Assembly (NCBI GenBank): GCA_904502285.1
Contig: CAJGEC010000003.1
Span: forward strand, 1 to 64,000
From: an uncultured Alistipes sp.
Lineage (GTDB): Bacteria > Bacteroidota > Bacteroidia > Bacteroidales > Rikenellaceae
Length of the DNA stretch: 64,000 bases
Reading direction: 5' to 3'
Below, piece after piece: positions 33,780-43,106 of this stretch (the first letter of the stretch is position 1; every line of letters begins with the position of its first letter). Below the pieces are notes generated by a model. It had not been told where the DNA came from. It worked only from the letters and a program-made list of their open reading frames with translations, and did no database searches. The position numbers were made by a program, and so were the translations under genes.

Positions 33780-36700
33780 TTACAACGCATATACAGCACG
33801 CGCAAAGTAGTTGTCACGAAGTGGCGCATACTTGTTGATACAGTCGATGTTGCTGTATAGGTAGTCATTGTAGCCAAGGTCGTTGAAGAACTTTAGGAAT
33901 ACCTGATTCTCCCAGTAAGCAACACCCTGAGGATCTAACTCGCCAGCTGGAGCCTCATCACAAGACATATAGCAAGCATAGTAAACCGAGCCGTTCTTAA
34001 TGTAAAGCTCATCACCCTCCCAGAAGAGTGCGTTCTCAGCGTTATCTGCCTCCAATACATCGTTCAACTCGCAACGAAGGTCATAGATAGCATTAAGCTC
34101 CTTCATTGAAGCCAATGCCCAGCCCTCGCCAAGACCAGCTGCCCAATTCATAGCATCCTCCCAATCCATACCCTTAAGGTTCTTCTCAGCAACAGATACT
34201 GCGATGAAGCCATTCTCAGTCTGCAAAATAACTGCCTTAACGCCATTAACCTCCATAATAGCACCGTTAGTGTAGTACACACCATAAACATTATCGTAAG
34301 CCTGAACGAACTCAACGCCGTCGATAATAACCTTGCTACCACCGCAATTTGCAAGAGTGTAACCACGACCTACATAACCCAAGTAGTCGAGAGGCATAGC
34401 AACAGCACCGTCAGCATTCTTACCAGATATAGTACCAGTATATGAGCAGTTCTCGAGTGTGCAAACCTTAGTCTTGCCATCAGCCCAACCACCAGCGATA
34501 CCACCTACGCGGTACTCGTCATTGTGGCGGCCCTCACGACCTGCAACAACAGCAACATCACCAGTTGTGTGGCAGTTCTTGAAGAGCTGGTCACCAGCAG
34601 CCAAACCGATAAGACCACCAGCAAAGAACTTATTAACAGTTACATCAATATTTGAAGAGCAGTCCTCAAATACAGACTTACCCTGAAGCTGACCAGCCAA
34701 AGCACCAGTGTTGTTGTTAGCCTTAAGGTAGCTACCCTCGTTAGCGATAACGTGAACATTCTTCATAGTTACATTACCGTAAGAGTTACCACCAGCAACA
34801 ACTGCTACGCGGCTTGCGCCGTTAGCCTCCTGAGTTGCGTAAACCTGAATATCACCCTTTACAGTTACGTTCTCGATAGTTGAAGTACCCTCCAAAGAAC
34901 CTGCAACGGCACCGATGTGGCCCTTGCTGTGGTCGATATCCAAGCAAGGGATGTTGATATATACGTTCTCGAAAGTTACGTTCTTAATGGTAGCATCCTC
35001 AGCATAGCCGAAGAAACCGATATATGCCTTACCCTCCTTAGCCTCAGACTCTACAAGAGCCAAGTTCTTGATAGTGTAACCGTTACCATCGAAAGTACCA
35101 GTAAATGGCTTCTCCTCAGAACCGATAGGAGTCCAGTTGCTTACGTTAGCACGAGTAGACAAAGTAGTAATAGCAGACAAGTCGATATCACCACCCAAAG
35201 CGATGTCCACAGGCTCAGTGCTATCCTCATCAGCATTTACAATCTCAGAAAGAGTCTTAAGACCCTCAGCTGAAGTTACGGTATAATCACCCTCAGAACT
35301 TATTGCGAGACCCTCAGCGATAATCTTATTACCATAAGCGTCGAAGTAGATAGGATTGAAACCAAACAATACTGGAGCATAACCAGTGTTAATGAATGTG
35401 TTGTTCTGCTCAGGATTGTAGATAGCAAGGTTCAAAGTAGCATCAGTACCCACGCTGTCACCAGCCTCTTTGTAGTTGTGTACCCAGAAGCAATACTTAC
35501 CCTTCAACTCGGTGTTAGCGATAGTAACATTGTTCATATCGTTACCGCTATTGAACACACGTACAGCGATGTAAGTAGACTCCAAAGTACAGTGATCAAC
35601 ATTCAAAGTACACTCGCCCCAGTTGTTGAGGTGAGCAACGAATGCCATATCTGAGCCACCAAGGTTCTTTGCTACGACGTTCTCAAGGTTAAGAACACCA
35701 CCAGCAGTTACGTTGAATACGTTAGTTGAATTACCCCAACCCATATTTTCACCAGTGTGCTTAATTGCGATGCAACCATCGCCCTCAGCAGCAGCACGTG
35801 TAAGAGGAGCACCATTTACGGTCATAGTACCGCGAACGTCGAAGAGATTGCGGTTTGAGCCAGTCTGATCAGACTCACTTGTAAGAGTGTAGCCGTTAAG
35901 ATTGAGAGTCAAGTTCTTACCAGCAGGAACAGTGATAGTCTCGTCTGCATCAACAGCAACGTGCTGGAAGAAATTAACTGGCTGGTCAATCTCCATAGCC
36001 TTAGCTACAGCAGCAGCGAAAGTTTCGATGATTTCGCCACCTACCTCAAATACCTTCTCCTTAAGCCCAGAAGTGTCAGTGTTATCATCCCACTCCTCAA
36101 CCTCAACTACGTCGAACTCGATAGGCATAAGCTCCTCGCCCTCCTCGGTGAAGTTCTCAGCGTTCAAGGTAGCAGCGAAGTTGTAAGCCTTACCCATCTC
36201 AAGAGCTACGCCATAAACAGTAGATGTCTTAGTGCCCTCGTAAGCAACAACGTCGCCGTTGTAAAGAACTACGTCGAATGAGATTACGTACTCCTGCTCT
36301 GCATCTGCAGGGATAGTCAAACGCTCGTCAGCAGCCTCCTGCTTAACACCTACAGCGGTCTTTGCGCAAGCATCGCCGAACGCAAGAGTCAATGCGCCAT
36401 TGAGGTTCTCCCAAACGTAACCAGCGTTGAGGTCGATAGTACCCTCAGCAGGAACGGTCATCTTCACGTTCTTAACGTCGATAGTGTTGTTAGGGTTGGT
36501 GAAGCCGTTGGTGAAAGAGAACTTAACCTTTGAGAGGAGGTGCTTGAAAGTGAAGTTCACAACCTTGTTCTGGCCAGCTGCTGGAGCATCAACCTCAGCA
36601 AAAGCGTAGAGCAAGTCCTCAGCGCCATTCTCGTTGGTGAACTCTACGACACCAAGACCCGCAGGCACCTCACCTGAAGCAACTGGGGTAACTTTAGCGT

Positions 36701-37034
36701 TCTTAGAGTCCACAGGAGCCAATGCTGAGAAGTAGTACTTGTGGCCTGGGTTCCAGTAAGCAGTGTTATTATAGGTAAAGTTACCCTTCTCACCTGTTAC
36801 ATTCTCACCCTCGAAGATAACACCCGATGTGTTGTCCATATAGCCCCAAACGTCGAAGCCAGTGAGAGACTCGGTTGTTGTAGATGGGTCTACTGCCTCG
36901 TCAGCACGAGTAGCGTTCTCCACCCAGTCTGCATCGAAACCGATAACTGCAGGATCCTGCACACGTACGGTCTCCTCGTTCATACACGCTACCATAGCTG
37001 CGATAGCGAGAACTGATACGAAAAGTTTTTTCAT
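33780..37034 (-). CDS. Fimbrillin fused to two beta-helix regions and a C-terminal domain
   Basis: A 1084-residue lipoprotein (Cys17, Arg43 in VENATRADEA). Residues 1-310 form an Mfa-like fimbrillin with NFTFKHLLSKVKFSF. A first right-handed beta-helix follows (about 340-560, repeated N-V-F-N-V-T-A-G-G-V-L-N-L-E-N rungs), then a second GLUG-like beta-helix (about 600-900: GTFDGNGYTIKNLAL, YIGFFGYAEDATIKNVTFEN, GGIAGGWADG). The C-terminal segment (WEDAMNWAAGLGEGWALASM) resembles FISUMP/DUF1566-type domains. It is about three times the length of a normal shaft subunit, so it is probably an adhesin module displayed on the fibre. A second internal TRA occurs just before the second helix (LSTRANVSNW). 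Confidence 0.75.
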   Translation of the reverse strand: MKKLFVSVLAIAAMVACMNEETVRVQDPAVIGFDADWVENATRADEAVDPSTTTESLTGFDVWGYMDNTSGVIFEGENVTGEKGNFTYNNTAYWNPGHKYYFSALAPVDSKNAKVTPVASGEVPAGLGVVEFTNENGAEDLLYAFAEVDAPAAGQNKVVNFTFKHLLSKVKFSFTNGFTNPNNTIDVKNVKMTVPAEGTIDLNAGYVWENLNGALTLAFGDACAKTAVGVKQEAADERLTIPADAEQEYVISFDVVLYNGDVVAYEGTKTSTVYGVALEMGKAYNFAATLNAENFTEEGEELMPIEFDVVEVEEWDDNTDTSGLKEKVFEVGGEIIETFAAAVAKAMEIDQPVNFFQHVAVDADETITVPAGKNLTLNLNGYTLTSESDQTGSNRNLFDVRGTMTVNGAPLTRAAAEGDGCIAIKHTGENMGWGNSTNVFNVTAGGVLNLENVVAKNLGGSDMAFVAHLNNWGECTLNVDHCTLESTYIAVRVFNSGNDMNNVTIANTELKGKYCFWVHNYKEAGDSVGTDATLNLAIYNPEQNNTFINTGYAPVLFGFNPIYFDAYGNKIIAEGLAISSEGDYTVTSAEGLKTLSEIVNADEDSTEPVDIALGGDIDLSAITTLSTRANVSNWTPIGSEEKPFTGTFDGNGYTIKNLALVESEAKEGKAYIGFFGYAEDATIKNVTFENVYINIPCLDIDHSKGHIGAVAGSLEGTSTIENVTVKGDIQVYATQEANGASRVAVVAGGNSYGNVTMKNVHVIANEGSYLKANNNTGALAGQLQGKSVFEDCSSNIDVTVNKFFAGGLIGLAAGDQLFKNCHTTGDVAVVAGREGRHNDEYRVGGIAGGWADGKTKVCTLENCSYTGTISGKNADGAVAMPLDYLGYVGRGYTLANCGGSKVIIDGVEFVQAYDNVYGVYYTNGAIMEVNGVKAVILQTENGFIAVSVAEKNLKGMDWEDAMNWAAGLGEGWALASMKELNAIYDLRCELNDVLEADNAENALFWEGDELYIKNGSVYYACYMSCDEAPAGELDPQGVAYWENQVFLKFFNDLGYNDYLYSNIDCINKYAPLRDNYFARAVYAL

Positions 37035-37094
37035 ACTGTTAGAAATTTAGTTAGTTAATTTAAAAAGTTTTGTTATGTTGTTAGCATTTAGGAT

Positions 37095-37120
37095 CTATAG
37101 GGGTTATCACACCCCCATAG
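37095..37120 (-). promoter_or_regulatory. Hairpin between pilus genes (d)
   Basis: CTATAGGGG (37095-37103) pairs with CCCCCATAG (37112-37120). The single non-Watson-Crick position is A opposite C on the plus strand but U-G on the minus strand, so the mRNA is the folded molecule. It lies 3' of the gene at 37134-39593. Confidence 0.6.
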
Positions 37121-37133
37121 GTAAAAGGTTGAG

Positions 37134-39593
37134 TTACTCCAATACAGTAACACCATCAACGATAATAGTGGTCTTATTACCCTTCTTGTTATTCCAAAGA
37201 GCGTTACCACTTACGTTACCATTAGCAAAGCCAGTTGCAGTAGTATCGTTGATAACTACCTCGAAACGGCCAGCGATAAGTGAGCTGTCGATCTCGATAG
37301 CTGCCTTACCCTCAGCTGGAGCAGAAGCGTTCAAAGTACAACCCTCGAACAAAACCTCCTGACCATTGCCACTCTCAGTGTAGATAAGTACTGACTTACC
37401 AGCGCAGTTGAATACGCAGTCTACGAACTTAACATCCTTTGCACCATAAGTCCAAACATTGTAAGCATTAGCAGAAGTCTGCTCGAAAGTACAACCCTCG
37501 AAAGTAACATCGTTACCATAGAGGAAAGGCTGACCTACGATAGTACAATTCTTGTAAGTCTCAACATTTGTATGCTGGAAACCAGTGTAGTTAGCATTTG
37601 AGAAGAGAAGCTTCACGTTCTCGATAGCTACGTTGCCGTGAACACCATACTTCTTACCTGTTGCATCGAGGACAACATTGTCGCCACGACCTACAAGCTT
37701 AAGACCTGCAGGATACTTAGCCAATGTGTAGTTACCCTCCAACAAGTACACAGTCTCCTCACCATTGTTAATTGCAGCAACAAGCGCGTCATTATCAGCT
37801 ACAACAACACCATTCTGCACGGTTGGGAACACGACGATATTATTAGGGCCGTTGAAAGCGAACTCAACCTCAGGAGCTACATAAGCAGCATCGTCAGCGC
37901 CCTTAGTGAATACAACCTGGTAGAGCTCAGCAGTGTTCAACTTAGAAGCCTCATCAACGTTCACCTTGTATCCGTTAGAAGTCACCTTACGAACCACAAC
38001 AGGCTGATTAGCGTTGATAATAGAGTTCTCGATAACGAGGTTACCACGTTTTGCGTCGCCATCAGCACGTACGCCATAGAACTCAGCCTCGATCTCAGCA
38101 TTGCGAAGAGTAGGGAATGCAGCGTTACCGAAAGATACGCCATTCTTAGAAGCGACAACCTTTACGTTCTCAACAAGGACAGTATTGTCGATGCTCTGAG
38201 TCTGAAGGAGTGAGTGCATATTATAAGCCTCGCACTTCTTCATCACAATGTTGTACGCACCAGTGAAGCTTGCAGCTGCTACCTCAACACCCTGATCGTA
38301 AGCGCCAGTGAATGTACAACCCTCGATAGTGATGTTGTGCGAGTAGTTGTATCGGCCATTCACCTTAGAAGGAGCACTGATGAATGTCTTCTTCTCGTTA
38401 GCCTCGAAGTTGATGCCAGTGAATGTCAAAGTCTCCTTACCAGCGGCACGAGCGTCGCCATTAACATTGAAAACGCCAGTGAACTTCTTACCGTTACCGT
38501 TGATAGTTACGTCGATACCCTCCTTCTGAAGGATATTTACGTCACCATCAGTGATATCAGTACCGAAGAGGATAGTCACATCCTCAGTAGCGTTGTCGAG
38601 GATCTCCTGAATCTGAGCAGCTGAAGTAACGAAGCTAACCTCGCCCTCAACAGCACCACCGTCGATATCCTGAGGAATCCACTCTTCGACAGTAGCGGTG
38701 AACTCGATCTTGTTAAGGTTAAGATTCTCCTGGTTGATAGTAGCCATAAGGTTGTAAGCGTGGCCAGGGAGGAGCTCAAGGCCAGTAAGTTTAACCTCCA
38801 TAGACTTCTTCTCCAAACCGAGAACAGAACCGTTGTAAACCTCGACGTCGAACTTGATAACGTACTCGTAGTCTGCAGCAGCAGGGATAGTCAAACGCTC
38901 GTTCTCAGAAGAAGCAGACTTACCGATCTCTGTTTTCTTCACGTCACCGAACTCAAGGGTCTTAGTACCTGCGAGGTCAGTCCAAACGATCTCGTTGTCC
39001 TTGTTAGAGAGGTCGATATTAGCAGTCTCAGCTACGTCCATAGTGATATTCTTCACTACAACGAAGTTGTTGTTGTTCTGGAAACCGTTCTTGAAAGTGA
39101 ACTTAACCTTTGAAAGGAGGTGCTTGAACGTCAAAGCTACAGGCTCCTGATCGGCCTTAGCGTTCTCGACTACAGCCTCAGCGTAAAGGATATCGTTAGT
39201 ACCCTCGACGTTAGTGAACTTCACCTCACCAAGACCATCTGCATCCATCGTCGCTGGGAGAGTCTCGATAGCAGAGCGATCACCAGCGAAAGCTGCGAAG
39301 AAGTAGTTGTTACCAGGCATCCAGTACTGGATCTCGTTGTAGGTCCAAGCATCACCATTGCGTGATACAGTTTCGTCATCGAAAACGACACCATCCACAG
39401 CGTTCATATACGCCCATACAGAGAACTCCTTAATGTTGTTAGTGGTAGTGCTAGGGTCGTTAGCACGAGTAGCATTCTGAACATAAGTGTTCTCAAAAGC
39501 GATAGGATTACCGTCCTTTACACGAACGGTCTCCTCGTTCATACACGCTACCATAGATGCGATAGCGAGTACGCTTACGATAAGCTTTTTCAT
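37134..39593 (-). CDS. Fimbrillin fused to a beta-helix adhesin region
   Basis: An 819-residue lipoprotein with a leader nearly identical to that of the previous gene (MKKLIVSVLAIASMVAC, Cys17; Arg43 in VQNATRAND). Residues 1-310 are the Mfa-like module (TFKHLLSKVKFTFKNGF). Residues about 320-800 are parallel-beta-helix-like, with regularly spaced short strands and Asn-rich turns (NINIEGCTFTG, NVKLLFSNANYTGFQH, VTFEGCTFEQ, VKFVDCVFNCAG). No catalytic pectate-lyase residues could be identified, so binding rather than cleavage is inferred. The near-identical leader shared with 33780-37034 shows duplication followed by replacement of the 3' half. Confidence 0.75.
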   Translation of the reverse strand: MKKLIVSVLAIASMVACMNEETVRVKDGNPIAFENTYVQNATRANDPSTTTNNIKEFSVWAYMNAVDGVVFDDETVSRNGDAWTYNEIQYWMPGNNYFFAAFAGDRSAIETLPATMDADGLGEVKFTNVEGTNDILYAEAVVENAKADQEPVALTFKHLLSKVKFTFKNGFQNNNNFVVVKNITMDVAETANIDLSNKDNEIVWTDLAGTKTLEFGDVKKTEIGKSASSENERLTIPAAADYEYVIKFDVEVYNGSVLGLEKKSMEVKLTGLELLPGHAYNLMATINQENLNLNKIEFTATVEEWIPQDIDGGAVEGEVSFVTSAAQIQEILDNATEDVTILFGTDITDGDVNILQKEGIDVTINGNGKKFTGVFNVNGDARAAGKETLTFTGINFEANEKKTFISAPSKVNGRYNYSHNITIEGCTFTGAYDQGVEVAAASFTGAYNIVMKKCEAYNMHSLLQTQSIDNTVLVENVKVVASKNGVSFGNAAFPTLRNAEIEAEFYGVRADGDAKRGNLVIENSIINANQPVVVRKVTSNGYKVNVDEASKLNTAELYQVVFTKGADDAAYVAPEVEFAFNGPNNIVVFPTVQNGVVVADNDALVAAINNGEETVYLLEGNYTLAKYPAGLKLVGRGDNVVLDATGKKYGVHGNVAIENVKLLFSNANYTGFQHTNVETYKNCTIVGQPFLYGNDVTFEGCTFEQTSANAYNVWTYGAKDVKFVDCVFNCAGKSVLIYTESGNGQEVLFEGCTLNASAPAEGKAAIEIDSSLIAGRFEVVINDTTATGFANGNVSGNALWNNKKGNKTTIIVDGVTVLE

Positions 39594-39685
39594 AGTAATT
39601 AGAAATTAGTTAAAAATTGTTGTTAGTTATATTGTATTAGTTATAACCGAAAAAAGTATGCACTTCAAAAATCATCCTCACAGCC

Positions 39686-39711
39686 TTTTAGGGCTGTTAC
39701 CAACCCTAAAA
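39686..39711 (-). promoter_or_regulatory. Hairpin between pilus genes (e)
   Basis: TTTTAGGG (39686-39693) pairs with CCCTAAAA (39704-39711) over a 10-base loop, directly 3' of the gene at 39730-42006. Confidence 0.58.
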
Positions 39712-39729
39712 AGCAGGAAGATAGTTTTG

Positions 39730-42006
39730 TTAGTCGATATAAGTTACCTTAATCTTAGCGATGTAAGCACGGTGGTTCTTATCAGTACCTGTAGTAGTGA
39801 ACTTAACCTCTGTAGCCTCACCAGTCCAAGTGCGAACCGCACCCTCAGCAGAGAACTCGCCGCAATCAGGAGCCATATAGTAGTGGTTCTCTGCGAAAGT
39901 AATCTCCATAGACTTGATAGTCTTACCGTTAGCTGAAACAGTCATAGTAGCACCATTCTGATACAAACGCACGGCCTCGCCCGATGAGTAATATGCTGGA
40001 GCGGTAGAAGCCTTACCCTGAGCAAATACGACCTTCACGTTTTCGTCAAGTGCAGCTTCCTTAACAGTTGCGCTATTTGCCCAACCAAAGTCCTTCATTA
40101 CCTTCTCAACAGAAACCTCAGTACCACCACCTACTGAAACGCCAGTCTGAGTAACAGCAATAACCTTCTTGAGGTCACCAGCAGTAACTGTGATGTTACC
40201 TGAGATTATATCAGTAGTTGTGTTCTCTGCAGCAGCAATGGTCAAAACGCCATCAGCATAAGTTGCTGTGAAATGTGCGTTATCTGAAGCACACTCGATA
40301 TCGCCCTTGAGGTTGTAAGCTTCAACAGTGATTTCCTGCTCAGCAGCAGCAGAACCAAATACCACAGCTTCCTTAGAGAATGTCCAGAAAGCCAAAGTAC
40401 CTGGCAACAACTCGATAAAGCGTGCACTTCCTGCCTGATTCTGACCATTGAACTCGCTACGTTTTGCGTAGATTACGATATCGTCACCAAGCTTAGCGCC
40501 TGACTGAGCCCAGTACTTGCTAGTAACACCATCCTCACTGTAAAGACCATAAACGTAGATAGTACCAGTCTCGTCAGTAAGATCGAAGTTACCATAAGAG
40601 GTGTTAGCAACATGAGTAATAGTACCCTTCAAGTAGTAGAAAGTAGCATCATCAACTGAAGCTGCGATGAAGTCAGCAACAGAGGTATAGGTTGGCTGCT
40701 CTGGCTCTGGAGTAGTCTGTGCAGGGATCTCTACGGTTACTACAGCAGCCTCAGATACCTTGTGAGTCTCCTCGTTAGTTGGGAGAGCCTTGATAGTGAA
40801 GGTGTAAGTAACACCATAGTCACCAGTGAAGGTGTATGATGTACCCTCAATAGTCTCAACTACATCGTCATCAACCTGGAGGCTGTAAGCCTTAGCGCCC
40901 TCAACAGCATCCCAAGTCAAAGTAACTACGTTATCCTCAACAGTTGAATTAACAACTGGCGTAGCCAATACCTCAGGCTCAGCTGGCTGCTCAGGCTGCT
41001 CAGGATTTGTAGACTCGCCATCGTGGATGTTACCATTGAAAACACCCTCTTCCCAAGGCTCGACCTCAACGGTGAACTCGATAGGCTTAAGTGCCTCGTC
41101 GTAGAAGTTCTCGTGGTTGATAGTAGCAGTGATGTTATAGTTCTTGCCTATAGCAAACTCCTGATTCTCAAGGGTTACAACCTTATTGCTAACACCTGCA
41201 GACTGGTCGCCGTAGAAGAGCTCCAAAGTGAAGGTGATAGTATAATTGCGAGTTGCATCAGCAGGGATAGTCAAACGCTCAGCAGCACACTCGTCAGAAG
41301 CAAGAGCAGCCAAAGCAGCACCACCATTAACGTCACCAAAAGCAAGCTCAGTAGTCTCGCCCTGTACAAGCGTCCAACTGAAGTCCTCACGCTCCTTGTT
41401 TACAGCAATACTACCCTGAGCAGGAGCATTGGTAATCTTGATATCGGTAACCTTCAACGATGTGTTGTCGGTAAGGAAACCGTTAGTGAAGGTGAACTTA
41501 ATCTTTGACAAGAGGTGCATAAACTTCAACTCTACAGGTGCTGGAGGATTGTTGATAACATCGCTACCAGTAGTTTCGTGCTTAGAAGCGTAGAGAAGGT
41601 CAGTTGTACCATCAACATTGGTGAACGAGATAGTTCCCAAACCATCGGTATTCATTTCCTTAGTATCAACCACGATGTTTTCGTCATCAACTGGAGCAAC
41701 AGCGTGGAAATAGTAAGGCTTCTCTGGCATCCAGTACTGGAGGTTTTTATAGCCCCAACCATCTTCAGACTTGGTTACGCGCTCAGCGTTGAAAATAACA
41801 CCTGAAGGCTGATTGATGAAGCCCCAAACGTCGAATGCATCGATAGTACCTGTGGTGATGCTTGGATCAACAGCAGCACGGGTCTTAGCCTCAACGAATG
41901 AATCTTCAAATGTAATCAATGATTGCTCCTGTAGGCGTACAGGCTCCTCATTGTTACAAGCCATCATCGCAAAAATAGCGAATGCGCTTAGTAAGATCTT
42001 TTTCAT
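39730..42006 (-). CDS. Fimbrillin fused to FN3, OB-fold-like and BACON-like domains
   Basis: A 758-residue lipoprotein (MKKILLSAFAIFAMMAC, Cys17; Arg43 in VEAKTRAAVD). Domain reading: Mfa-like fimbrillin (about 1-310), a Pro/Glu-rich linker (PEQPEQPAEPE), a fibronectin-III-like domain (about 340-420, NVVTLTWDAVEGAKAYSL), an OB-fold-like domain (about 440-540, GNFDLTDETGTIYVYGL), a BACON-like sandwich (about 545-620), and a C-terminal beta domain ending IAKIKVTYID. It is the first fimbrillin of the operon and one of three with a large C-terminal extension. Surface adhesin or matrix-binding function is inferred. Confidence 0.72.
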   Translation of the reverse strand: MKKILLSAFAIFAMMACNNEEPVRLQEQSLITFEDSFVEAKTRAAVDPSITTGTIDAFDVWGFINQPSGVIFNAERVTKSEDGWGYKNLQYWMPEKPYYFHAVAPVDDENIVVDTKEMNTDGLGTISFTNVDGTTDLLYASKHETTGSDVINNPPAPVELKFMHLLSKIKFTFTNGFLTDNTSLKVTDIKITNAPAQGSIAVNKEREDFSWTLVQGETTELAFGDVNGGAALAALASDECAAERLTIPADATRNYTITFTLELFYGDQSAGVSNKVVTLENQEFAIGKNYNITATINHENFYDEALKPIEFTVEVEPWEEGVFNGNIHDGESTNPEQPEQPAEPEVLATPVVNSTVEDNVVTLTWDAVEGAKAYSLQVDDDVVETIEGTSYTFTGDYGVTYTFTIKALPTNEETHKVSEAAVVTVEIPAQTTPEPEQPTYTSVADFIAASVDDATFYYLKGTITHVANTSYGNFDLTDETGTIYVYGLYSEDGVTSKYWAQSGAKLGDDIVIYAKRSEFNGQNQAGSARFIELLPGTLAFWTFSKEAVVFGSAAAEQEITVEAYNLKGDIECASDNAHFTATYADGVLTIAAAENTTTDIISGNITVTAGDLKKVIAVTQTGVSVGGGTEVSVEKVMKDFGWANSATVKEAALDENVKVVFAQGKASTAPAYYSSGEAVRLYQNGATMTVSANGKTIKSMEITFAENHYYMAPDCGEFSAEGAVRTWTGEATEVKFTTTGTDKNHRAYIAKIKVTYID

Positions 42007-42060
42007 AGTTTAAAGTTTTAGTTAATAATTTATGTTTGTTTATTCGTTTTCTGTCCAGTT

Positions 42061-42074
42061 CGCGCACACGCGCG
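42061..42074 (-). promoter_or_regulatory. GC-rich hairpin between pilus genes (f)
   Basis: CGCGC (42061-42065) pairs with GCGCG (42070-42074) over a 4-base loop in the gap 3' of the gene at 42093-43106. It is shorter than the other hairpins but has the same placement. Confidence 0.45.
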
Positions 42075-42092
42075 CTATTTTATATAGGTGTA

Positions 42093-43106
42093 CTACAATG
42101 GCAATGGTACTTCCTCGTATGGTCCCCACTCATCGACCTCAACATCGAAGGCACCAGAACCCTGCTTACCATCATCATCAGAGATCACGATATCCTTGAC
42201 AACGATAACACCTCCGTGAGGCTGCGACTTAAGTTGGTTGGTAACATCATAGTCGAAATCGATGGTCTTACCGTTACGCAACAAAATCTCAAGGTTCAAG
42301 GCGTGCTGGTTGTCGGCACGGGTTGGGTAGTTAGGGTTAGGATAGCCAGGAGCACCGAACGAGTTCACAATAGCCCTCACACCATAGTCGGTAACCTCGC
42401 AGTCGAACAACAAGGTAGCAGAGTCGTCAGAGGTCTCGCCAGTATTCAAGAGAACAGAACTTGCCATACCCGAAAGCGCACCACGCGCCATAGCGACATA
42501 CTCCAAACCACTCTTGAACTCATAACGAATCTTATAGGTAAATACCAATGGCTGAAGCTCAACCTCCACATCCGTAGGCTCTACGACCTTCTCGGCATAG
42601 TAGTTCTCGTAGTAGTTCGCGAAGAGCATATCTGGTGGCGACAAGGTAGGCTCACCCTCCTTGGCAAAGGCACTTGGTGTGTAGGTAGCACGTGTACGTG
42701 TACGTGTCGTAGCACGTGTCGTAGCACCCTGGCCCGTACGCGAGAAGATGATATACTCAGTATCGTTGTTGTAGAAGAGCAAGTCGTTCATACCCTCATA
42801 CAACGATACCACACCACCCTGAGGCTTGATATTGTGGATGTTATAGTCACCCTTCTCGTTATAGGCAACTACACGCAAACCCGATGGGTACTTAGGACGC
42901 AAGCCGTCGTAGTCGATATAGTCCTCTGGCCACGATTCCTCCCAGTCGATACCACCACAGCACTCCTCCCAGTCAAGGCGATAGTCGGCTATCACGTTGA
43001 TATGGTAGCGGTGTGCGTGATCACGGTGATCGTAACACAAATCCTTATGCTCGCACGACGTAACGCCAATGAGCATAACCGTTAGTAGAAGTAAATATCT
43101 TTTCAT
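42093..43106 (-). CDS. DUF5119-like pilus anchor/assembly lipoprotein (FimB/Mfa2 type)
   Basis: The 337-residue lipoprotein has lipobox GVTSC (Cys18) followed by EHKDLCYDHRDHAH, the Cys/His-rich start I associate with DUF5119 proteins at the head of Bacteroidales pilus loci. The middle contains an in-frame Thr-Arg repeat (ATTRATTRTRTRAT) encoded by a short tandem DNA repeat at 42684-42726. By position it would be the outer-membrane anchor or an assembly factor of the pilus. Its ATG overlaps the stop of the upstream barrel gene by four bases (ATGA), so the two are translationally coupled. Confidence 0.7.
   Translation of the reverse strand: MKRYLLLLTVMLIGVTSCEHKDLCYDHRDHAHRYHINVIADYRLDWEECCGGIDWEESWPEDYIDYDGLRPKYPSGLRVVAYNEKGDYNIHNIKPQGGVVSLYEGMNDLLFYNNDTEYIIFSRTGQGATTRATTRTRTRATYTPSAFAKEGEPTLSPPDMLFANYYENYYAEKVVEPTDVEVELQPLVFTYKIRYEFKSGLEYVAMARGALSGMASSVLLNTGETSDDSATLLFDCEVTDYGVRAIVNSFGAPGYPNPNYPTRADNQHALNLEILLRNGKTIDFDYDVTNQLKSQPHGGVIVVKDIVISDDDGKQGSGAFDVEVDEWGPYEEVPLPL

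Noticed and set aside
37134..39593. Pectate lyase or other polysaccharide lyase activity for the beta-helix fimbrillin
   Set aside because: Only the repetitive fold is visible; no catalytic Arg/Asp cluster of a lyase could be identified.
42036..43085. 349-codon plus-strand frame opposite the DUF5119-like gene
   Set aside because: It overlaps the anchor gene almost completely in antisense, has no promoter and has no recognisable domain; the minus-strand frame has a lipobox and operon context.
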